64,000 bases of DNA from GCA-2731375 sp002731375 (GTDB lineage: Bacteria > Pseudomonadota > Alphaproteobacteria > GCA-2731375), in contig JASMDX010000034.1 of the NCBI GenBank assembly GCA_030752605.1, forward strand, positions 1-64,000. Reading direction: 5' to 3'. Position 1 is the stretch's first letter, and every line of letters starts with the position of its first letter. Both the position numbers and the translations under genes were made by a program. This document shows, in pieces, positions 9,493 through 15,448 of this stretch. The notes beneath the pieces are model-generated. The model saw nothing but the letters and a program-made list of their open reading frames with translations. It was not told the DNA's origin and made no database searches.

Positions 9493-9851
9493 GTGGCCCC
9501 GTCCTTCTTGCCACCCTTGATTTCATCAGCCTGCTTCTTGGGCTCTTCCGGCGCCCGCCAGGGCGGCAGGCCCGCCGCCAAGGCCGCGCGCGCTGTGGCG
9601 TGGCCCGAGGTTGGCGAGGTGAACAGCAAAAAGATCGCTATGATCACCAGTTTAATGCCAACTATGAAGGCTTCCGATTGCAGCAGTAGTCCGATCAAAA
9701 TCAGCCCCGCGCCCATAGTGTCGGTCAGGCCGGCGGGATGCAGGCGGCTGTAAAAATCCGGCAAACGCAACATCCCAAAGGCGCCGATGATAACAAAGAT
9801 CGATCCACCGATGAGAAATAGCCAGCTTAAACCGTCGAGAAAAAACGCCAT
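9489..9851 (-). CDS. mrpG: Na+/H+ antiporter subunit G
   Basis: 120 residues from ATG 9851, which lies two bases after the mrpF stop; the open frame extends further upstream, but that part is the mrpF gene in another frame. Three membrane helices and the motif GMLRLPDFYSRLHPAGLTDTMG identify MrpG/PhaG. A hydrophilic, Lys-rich tail ends the protein. It is a small structural subunit of the antiporter. Confidence 0.93.
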   Translation of the reverse strand: MAFFLDGLSWLFLIGGSIFVIIGAFGMLRLPDFYSRLHPAGLTDTMGAGLILIGLLLQSEAFIVGIKLVIIAIFLLFTSPTSGHATARAALAAGLPPWRAPEEPKKQADEIKGGKKDGAT

Positions 9852-9853
9852 GA

Positions 9854-10132
9854 TCAACCGTCCCCATCCACACCCGGATGGGCCACGTCGCCATATTTGA
9901 CGTATTTCAGCACCGCCACCACGCCGATGAAATTGATCAAGGCGTAAACGATGGCGATGTCGAGAAAATCGGGCCTGCCGGTGAGGAAACCCAGCACCGC
10001 GATCAACAGGACCGTCTTGGTACCCACCGAATTCACCGCCAGGATGCGGTCGAACACCGTCGGGCCCATGAAGGCACGGGCCAGGGCGATGCCCAGGGCG
10101 ATCAGCACGGCAAAGGCGGTGACGGCGAACAT
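9854..10132 (-). CDS. mrpF: Na+/H+ antiporter subunit F
   Basis: 92 residues, three helices, with ARAFMGPTVFDRILAVNSVGTK, the MrpF/PhaF signature around the first loop. ATG 10132 overlaps the TGA of mrpE; a TTG three bases upstream is less likely. It lies between E and G as in standard mrp operons. Confidence 0.93.
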   Translation of the reverse strand: MFAVTAFAVLIALGIALARAFMGPTVFDRILAVNSVGTKTVLLIAVLGFLTGRPDFLDIAIVYALINFIGVVAVLKYVKYGDVAHPGVDGDG

Positions 10133-10671
10133 CAATCCTGCCCCTCCACCTGCGACACGCGCTTGTCCATCTCCCCCTCCAGAACACCATCGGCGGCACC
10201 ATCGTGCAGGGCATGCACCAGGATCACGCCAGGGTCCAGATTGACCGACACCGTACCCGGCGTCAGGGTGATGGAATTGGCGTAAATTACCTGGCCCAAA
10301 TCGGTTTTCTGGCTAACGGAGGCGTTGAAAAGGCTGGGCGAGATGGGCAGGGAAGGGGCGATGACCCGCCTAGCCACATCAATATTCGCCTTCACGATCT
10401 CCCACAACAACCAGGGCAGATAGCGCAGGCCGGCCCAAGTAATGTGCAGCGGTACGCCTTCATGGTCGATCAAATCCATGCGCACGGCAATCCAAACGCA
10501 GAACAGAATGGAGGCGGCGCCCAAGCCCAACAGCAGAATTTGAAAATAGCCCGACAGCAACAGCCAGCACACCGTCAGGGCAAGGCAAAGCCCCACGCCA
10601 TGGATCACCGGGCGGTAGCCTGATCCAGCCCCACCGTCGTTCTCGCTGCCCACGTTACCTAATTCTGTCAC
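10132..10671 (-). CDS. mrpE: Na+/H+ antiporter subunit E
   Basis: 179 residues, first gene of the antiporter operon, starting at GTG 10671. Two helices near the N-terminus are followed by the cytoplasmic MNHE domain with the characteristic NSITLTPGTVSVNLDPGVILVHALHD segment. An extra hydrophilic N-terminal stretch of about 20 residues precedes the first helix. The promoter must lie in the 277-base gap to the divergent cold-shock gene. Confidence 0.93.
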   Translation of the reverse strand: MTELGNVGSENDGGAGSGYRPVIHGVGLCLALTVCWLLLSGYFQILLLGLGAASILFCVWIAVRMDLIDHEGVPLHITWAGLRYLPWLLWEIVKANIDVARRVIAPSLPISPSLFNASVSQKTDLGQVIYANSITLTPGTVSVNLDPGVILVHALHDGAADGVLEGEMDKRVSQVEGQD

Positions 10672-10925
10672 CGTGATCCTATTCCGAAACAGATTCGAAG
10701 TATCGAAAGGGTAGTATGCCCCACCCCCAGAAGGCCAGCGGAAAGCGCGTTTTTATGCGTTCAAGGTAATAAATTCGGCCAATTAATTTCTTTTTGCCGA
10801 CTGTTTCAGAAAAAATATAATGTGTGCAAATGATAAGGACTTGTTTGTTGTGCGGGGCGCAATATGTTAAACTTCTGCTAACTCGTAATTGCAAAGTGAG
10901 TAGTCGGCTTGTTTATAGGGCGAAT

Positions 10926-10951
10926 GCTCGCAAGGGGAAGCGAGTAAGATG
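10926..10951 (+). promoter_or_regulatory. Leader hairpin presenting the Shine-Dalgarno of the cold-shock gene
   Basis: CTCGC at 10927-10931 pairs with GCGAG at 10940-10944. The eight-base loop AAGGGGAA holds the ribosome-binding site, and ATG follows at 10949. Pairing is seen in the sequence; a regulatory role in cold-shock expression is inference. Confidence 0.45.
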
Positions 10952-11608
10952 GCTTTAAACATAAAAAACCTAGATGTTGTAAAAGACGCCAAAAGCGACA
11001 CGACGAACGTCAAAGAACTGAATATAGATCATCATGGCGTGGATACAGCCGCTGATGGCTCTGTCAATGCGCCGGTTAGCGCTACGGTCAGTGAACCAGT
11101 CGATATTGAGAGCGATGTCAAGAATGGCACCGTGAAATGGTTCGACGCCGTCAAGGGATATGGCTTTTTTGTTCCAGGCGACGATTCGGGCGATGTTCTG
11201 ATCCATAAATCGATACTCCGCGATGCCGGCATAGAGATTGTTTATGAAGGCACCGTGGTGGTTTGCGAGATTGTCCAGGGTGAGCGGGGACAGCAGGCCT
11301 CCCGTGTCATATCGGCTGATAACAGTGGTGCGCTGGTGCCGCCGCCCCGGTCCGCCCGCCCGGCGGGCGAGGAGCGTCCGGCCCTGGTCGAAGGCGAGGG
11401 CGACTTCGTCGATGCCACGGTGAAGTGGTTCAACCGGGTCAAGGGCTATGGCTTTGTCACCCGTGGTGAAGGCACCGACGATGTCTTCATCCATATCGAG
11501 ACATTGCGCCGCTTCGGCTCCGATGATCTGCTGCCGGGCCAGGCCCTGCAGATCCGTATCGGCAACGGCCCGAAAGGGCCGCTGGTGGCGGAGATCGTCT
11601 TCGTCTGA
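10949..11608 (+). CDS. Two-domain cold-shock (CSD) nucleic-acid-binding protein
   Basis: 219 residues with two cold-shock domains, about residues 57-123 and 154-217. Each has RNP1 (KGYGFFV at 69, KGYGFVT at 165) and RNP2 (DVLIH at 82, DVFIH at 178). The first 55 residues are hydrophilic and probably disordered, and a Pro/Arg-rich linker joins the domains. Double-CSD proteins are common in alphaproteobacteria and bind single-stranded RNA or DNA, acting as RNA chaperones. Divergent from the mrp operon. The gap between them (10672-10948) has an AT-rich centre likely to hold both promoters; no confident -35/-10 pair was found. Confidence 0.92.
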   Translation: MALNIKNLDVVKDAKSDTTNVKELNIDHHGVDTAADGSVNAPVSATVSEPVDIESDVKNGTVKWFDAVKGYGFFVPGDDSGDVLIHKSILRDAGIEIVYEGTVVVCEIVQGERGQQASRVISADNSGALVPPPRSARPAGEERPALVEGEGDFVDATVKWFNRVKGYGFVTRGEGTDDVFIHIETLRRFGSDDLLPGQALQIRIGNGPKGPLVAEIVFV

Positions 11609-11701
11609 CCTGGAAGCTCCAGCGCCACAATGGCAGCGAACCAGCGATCAATAATTCGTGATGGCCGGCTGTCTGTTCGCAAATCCTCAGGCTGATTTCT
11701 T

Positions 11702-12649
11702 CTACCGCAATTCGACTGCATATTTGTCGATGCTGAGGACGCGTTTAATCAAACCCTGATCTTTCAGGAATTGCGCCATGCGCCGATAGCGCCCCTGATC
11801 CAAGGCGGCGGGGCGCAGGGCAAAGCGTGGCAGGGTGTCCCGAAAGGCGCGCTTGTTCAATTCGTTGTTTAGCTCCTTGTTGCCCTTGATGAATAGGGTC
11901 CAGCCTTCTTTCGGGTGATTGACCAGGAACTGCGCGGCGGCCTCGAGAGCATCAACGAACCGCTTCAGGCGGGCATCGCCCAGGCGCTCGGCATGGGCCA
12001 CGACGATCAGTTCGTCATAGGCGGGCACGCCTTCTTCCTCCACGTAAAAGGCGCGTCCGGGATGTTCGACGATATCCATCTGATTTAGTTCGAAATTTCG
12101 GTAAGCGCCGATCACCGCGTCCACCTGGCCGGAAATCAGCGAAGGTGAGAGCGAGAAATTAACGTTGATCAGGGTCACGTCGGACAGTTTCAGGCCGGCC
12201 TTTTTCAACATCGCCCCCAAAATGGCGTCCTCGAAGCCACCGACCGAGAAACCGACTTTCTTACCCTTCAGATCCGCGATAGATTTTATCGGGCCGTCTT
12301 CCAGAACAACCAGACTGCTCAGGGGCGTCGAGACCAAGGTGGCGATGCGGCGCAGTGGCAGGCCCTGGTCGACCTGACGATGTAATTGCGGCTGGTAGGA
12401 TATGGCCAGATCGGCTTTCCTGGCGGCCACCAGCTTGGGCGGGTCGTTAGGATCGGCGGGCGCGATCATCTCTACATCCAGGCCGGCCTGGGCGAAAAAG
12501 CCCTTTTCCTTGGCTATAATCAGGGTGGTGTGATCGGGATTGATGAACCAATCCAGCATCACCGTCAGTTTATCGGCGGCCTGGGCGGACGGGACCATCT
12601 GGGCGCCTAGGCAATAGGTCAGCGCCAGCAGGGCTGCAATACGTCGCAT
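11702..12649 (-). CDS. thiY: ABC substrate-binding protein for thiamin pyrimidine precursor
   Basis: 315 residues of the NMT1/THI5-like family. A signal peptide (MRRIAALLALTYCLG... with a cut near AQA-AD) sends it to the periplasm, where the mature domain binds a pyrimidine. Known ThiY proteins bind N-formyl-4-amino-5-aminomethyl-2-methylpyrimidine. Marks are TVMLDWFINPDHTTLIIAKEKGFF at the start of the mature protein, FSVGGFEDAILGAML and GAYRNFELNQM. I chose ATG 12649 because an AGGAG lies ten bases upstream; ATG 12670 overlaps thiX and lacks such a site. It is the last gene of thiZ-thiX-thiY. Confidence 0.88.
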   Translation of the reverse strand: MRRIAALLALTYCLGAQMVPSAQAADKLTVMLDWFINPDHTTLIIAKEKGFFAQAGLDVEMIAPADPNDPPKLVAARKADLAISYQPQLHRQVDQGLPLRRIATLVSTPLSSLVVLEDGPIKSIADLKGKKVGFSVGGFEDAILGAMLKKAGLKLSDVTLINVNFSLSPSLISGQVDAVIGAYRNFELNQMDIVEHPGRAFYVEEEGVPAYDELIVVAHAERLGDARLKRFVDALEAAAQFLVNHPKEGWTLFIKGNKELNNELNKRAFRDTLPRFALRPAALDQGRYRRMAQFLKDQGLIKRVLSIDKYAVELR

Positions 12650-12662
12650 GGTCTTTAGTCTC

Positions 12663-13442
12663 CTAGTCATGAGCGAGGGAATCCGGCTGCCACGGCAACA
12701 AGCGCCGCAGCAACCAATCGAGGGTGAAATAAATCGTCACCGCTATGACCGCGAGAACGAACAGGGCGGCGAACAGTAGATCGATCTGCATGCGCCCGTT
12801 GGCATGCAGCATCAGGTATCCCAAACCAGCGGAGGAGCCGACCCATTCGCCGACCACGGCGCCGATGGGCGCCACCGAGGCGGCGACCCGCAGGCCCGAG
12901 GCCAGCGCCGGCAGGGCGGCGGGAATGCGGATATGGCGCAACATGGCCCAGCGCCCGGATTTCGCGGCTCCGGCCGTTGTTGCGGTCATGGTTTGGGCAA
13001 GGTCAAGCCAGCCTGGCTCCGTCTGCCGCAGACCATCCAGGAAGGCGGCGGTGACGGGAAAAAAAATGATCAGGCTGGCCATCATCACTTTCGAGGCCAG
13101 ACCGTAACCCAGCCACAACACCAGTACTGGCGCCAGGGCAAAAACGGGGATCGCCTGGGTCACCACCAACAGGGGCAGCAGCCAGCGGCGCACGTGGGGA
13201 AACCAGCTCAGGCTGACGGCGCTAAGGATGCCGAAAACGCTGCCGAAAAACAGGCCGAGGAGGATTTCCAATAATGTGACTGCCGCATGTTCGCCGATCA
13301 GGTCCAGATGCCCGGCCAAACTGACAAGGACAAGCCAGGGGCCGGGCAGGATGAACGGTTCAACATTCGTGATCCAAACCAGCCCCTGCCAACCCGTCAG
13401 CAGGATGGCAAGACTAATGATGGAACGGCGGGCAATATCCAT
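12663..13442 (-). CDS. thiX: ABC permease for thiamin pyrimidine precursor
   Basis: 259 residues from ATG 13442. Six membrane helices and the BPD_transp_1 permease core, with the ATPase-contact EAA loop around AQTMTATTAGAAKSGRWAMLRHIRIPAALPAL. The frame is open further upstream, but that part overlaps thiZ and lacks a better start. It sits 16 bases behind the ATPase gene, and its 3' end reaches the start of thiY. It forms the membrane channel of the ThiXYZ importer. Confidence 0.88.
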   Translation of the reverse strand: MDIARRSIISLAILLTGWQGLVWITNVEPFILPGPWLVLVSLAGHLDLIGEHAAVTLLEILLGLFFGSVFGILSAVSLSWFPHVRRWLLPLLVVTQAIPVFALAPVLVLWLGYGLASKVMMASLIIFFPVTAAFLDGLRQTEPGWLDLAQTMTATTAGAAKSGRWAMLRHIRIPAALPALASGLRVAASVAPIGAVVGEWVGSSAGLGYLMLHANGRMQIDLLFAALFVLAVIAVTIYFTLDWLLRRLLPWQPDSLAHD

Positions 13443-13458
13443 GATCAGTTCCCCGCTC

Positions 13459-14211
13459 TCACGCCGCCAGGTCGCGCAGAATACCGGCGGCCAGGCCATG
13501 CAAGTCCGGATCATCCGCAGGCCGCGGCACCGCGCCCGCTGGCTGCAATGGCTCGCTCATGTGCGCTGGATCGCCGCACAGGACCAGAATTCTATGGCCC
13601 AGGCGCAGGGCTTCCAACGGATCGTGAGTGACCAGCAACGTGGTTCGCCCAGCCAGCAATTCCGCCGCTAGATCCTGCAGGCGCAGCCGCGTCAGGGCAT
13701 CCACCGCCGAGAACGGTTCGTCCATAAGGACGACGGCGCGGTCCTCCATCAGGGTGCGGGCTAGGGCAGCGCGCTGGCGCATGCCGCCCGATAGCGCGCT
13801 GGGCAGCGCCTGGGCCTCTTCCTCCAGACCGACTCGCGCCAGCAAGGCCATGGCTCGTTGATGATCCGGCGTCTCCCCGCGCAGGCGGGCGCCCAGGGTG
13901 ACATTGGCCAGCACATTCAGCCAGGGCAGCAGCAGGTCGCGTTGATCCATATAGGAGATGCGCCCGGAGACCGGCCCGCCGTCACTGACGCTCAGATGCA
14001 GCGCCGTTGCCTCGGGCGAAATGCCGGCGATCAACCGCAACAGGGATGATTTGCCCACCCCCGATGCGCCCAGCAGACAGGTGGTCTGCCCTGCCGGAAT
14101 ATCCAGATCCAAATCCTTGAATACCGCCCGTTCGTTAAATGCCAGGGCGCCGCCGCGCAGCTCGACCCCGATAGCTGGCGGGCTGCTATTATTGATTGTC
14201 TGGGCTGGCAC
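13459..14211 (-). CDS. thiZ: ABC ATPase for thiamin pyrimidine precursor
   Basis: 250 residues if started at GTG 14211. Walker A is GASGVGKSSL, the signature is LSGGMRQRAAL, Walker B is AVVLMDEPF, and a switch His is in TLLVTHDPLE. The open frame runs further upstream to 14307, but that stretch is the TPP riboswitch, so the true start must lie behind it. GTG 14211 has GGAGGG nine bases upstream, within the 3' strand of the aptamer. It energises uptake through ThiX. Confidence 0.87.
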   Translation of the reverse strand: MPAQTINNSSPPAIGVELRGGALAFNERAVFKDLDLDIPAGQTTCLLGASGVGKSSLLRLIAGISPEATALHLSVSDGGPVSGRISYMDQRDLLLPWLNVLANVTLGARLRGETPDHQRAMALLARVGLEEEAQALPSALSGGMRQRAALARTLMEDRAVVLMDEPFSAVDALTRLRLQDLAAELLAGRTTLLVTHDPLEALRLGHRILVLCGDPAHMSEPLQPAGAVPRPADDPDLHGLAAGILRDLAA

Positions 14212-14215
14212 TGGA

Positions 14216-14306
14216 CGCGTCCCTCCGCCGGTACGATCCGGATCAGGTTCAAGGGGTCGTCCTGGGTTTAGGAACCTCTCAGCTGCCGCGTGCAGCTCCC
14301 CCCGCA
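14216..14306 (-). promoter_or_regulatory. TPP riboswitch (THI element)
   Basis: Read on the minus strand, the element has the conserved parts in order: GGGGGGAGC at 14303-14295, CUGAGAGG at 14282-14275, then the ACCCCUUGAACCUGAUCCGG and UACCGGCGGAGGGA blocks ending near 14220. UGCG (14306-14303) can pair with CGCG (14219-14216) as P1. TPP binding should lower expression of the thiZXY genes behind it. The GGAGGG that probably serves as ribosome site for thiZ lies inside the 3' part of the aptamer, so translational control is likely. Confidence 0.93.
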
Positions 14307-14382
14307 ATGAACGGCGATCATAGCGCCGATTGACTATGACCGCAAATATGTAATGAGTATGGCGAAACTAAAGGGATAAGAA

Positions 14383-15126
14383 ATGACTACGACAGAAACC
14401 TTTTCCGAGCAATTGCGTGCGGGCTGTGAAGCGAATTGGCAAGCTGCGACCTCTCATCGTTTCGTGGCCGAGCTGGCCAATGACGAAATTTCCGATGCGG
14501 ATTACGTACGCTATCTGATCCTCGATTATGCTTTTCTTGATATACTGGTGGCGCACGTGGGCCAGGCGGTCACCACGGCGCCCAGTATGGTGGAAAAGCG
14601 CCAATACGCCGGCTTTCTGGGCGTTCTGACCGGTGACGAGGATGACTATTTCCTGCGCTCCTTCGCCGCCATGGGTGTCGCGGAGGCGGATTGGCGCCAG
14701 CCTTATGATCATGCGGTGGTACGTGGTTTCCACGAGATTATGCTGGGTGGGGAGAGGGTCACATACGCCAATGTGCTGGCGGCGTTATTGCCGGTGGAGT
14801 GGGTTTATCTCAGCTGGGCCAAATCGGTCGCCGATCACGCGCCGGCGCGCTTTTATCTAAAGGAATGGATCGACCTGCACACCGATCTGGGTTTCGAGGC
14901 CTTTGTTATGTGGATGGCCTCGGAAATGGACCGCATCGGCTCAGCGCTTTCCGCCAGTGAACGGCGGACCGTGCGGGGCATCTTCAACAAGGCAGTTGAA
15001 TTGGAGGTCGCATTTTTCAATGCGGCGTATGAAACAAACTCGGGAGATGCAGGAAATGGGTCGTTTGAATGGCAAGATCGCGATGATCACCGGCGGCACC
15101 AGCGACATTGGCGCACGCACAGTTGA
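14383..15126 (+). CDS. tenA: TenA-family aminopyrimidine aminohydrolase (TenA_E-like)
   Basis: 247 residues as read; the TenA fold accounts for about the first 219. It hydrolyses thiamin breakdown pyrimidines for salvage. The position of the catalytic Cys of classical TenA (as in LPC of the Bacillus enzyme) reads LLPVEWVYLSW, without Cys, as in the TenA_E subgroup. It is divergent from the thiZXY importer, which supplies the likely substrate. The last 28 residues (TNSGDAGNGSFEWQDR...) are translated from the beginning of the following SDR remnant in another frame, so the natural stop was probably lost. AAGGGATAAG precedes the ATG. Confidence 0.85.
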   Translation: MTTTETFSEQLRAGCEANWQAATSHRFVAELANDEISDADYVRYLILDYAFLDILVAHVGQAVTTAPSMVEKRQYAGFLGVLTGDEDDYFLRSFAAMGVAEADWRQPYDHAVVRGFHEIMLGGERVTYANVLAALLPVEWVYLSWAKSVADHAPARFYLKEWIDLHTDLGFEAFVMWMASEMDRIGSALSASERRTVRGIFNKAVELEVAFFNAAYETNSGDAGNGSFEWQDRDDHRRHQRHWRTHS

Positions 15127-15448
15127 AATCTTTGTTGAGGAAGGGGCCGAGGTGGTATTTTGCGGCCGGCGCGAAAATCTGGGCCAGGCGTTGGCGGAAA
15201 TGGTCGGCGTCAAGGCGGCTTTGATCAAAACTGATGTCTACGTCGAGGCGGAGGTTGCCGATCTGATGGCCCGGACGGTCGATAGGCACGGACGCATCAA
15301 CATCCTTTTCAACAATGCCAGCGGCCTCGCGCCAGGGCAACGGGTCGATCATCAACAACGGTAGTGTCGCGGCGTATCAAGCCGGTAATGGACCGCCCTG
15401 CAAGAAGACCTGTCCGGCCTGAAAAGCGCCTTCGATGCCGCCGGTTAG
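15056..15448 (+). pseudogene. Remnant of a short-chain dehydrogenase/reductase
   Basis: From ATG 15056 the frame gives a Rossmann start MGRLNGKIAMITGGTSDIGA, then FCGRRENLGQAL and GRINILFNNASG, the SDR NNAG motif. It then breaks: about 15343-15385 continues in another frame as GSIINNGSVAAYQAG (the SDR segment around the catalytic Ser), so roughly 40-50 residues are missing. A third frame ends with LQEDLSGLKSAFDAAG and a stop at 15446-15448. The Tyr-x3-Lys active site is absent, so no enzyme can be made. The 5' end overlaps the tenA read-through tail. Confidence 0.8.

Noticed and set aside
10679..10894. 71-codon minus-strand frame between the antiporter and cold-shock genes
   Set aside because: It lies in AT-rich promoter DNA, has no ribosome site or family pattern, and would leave no room for the promoters of two divergent units.
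14211..14307. N-terminal extension of ThiZ (residues beginning MRGELHAAAERF)
   Set aside because: This stretch is the TPP riboswitch read as protein.
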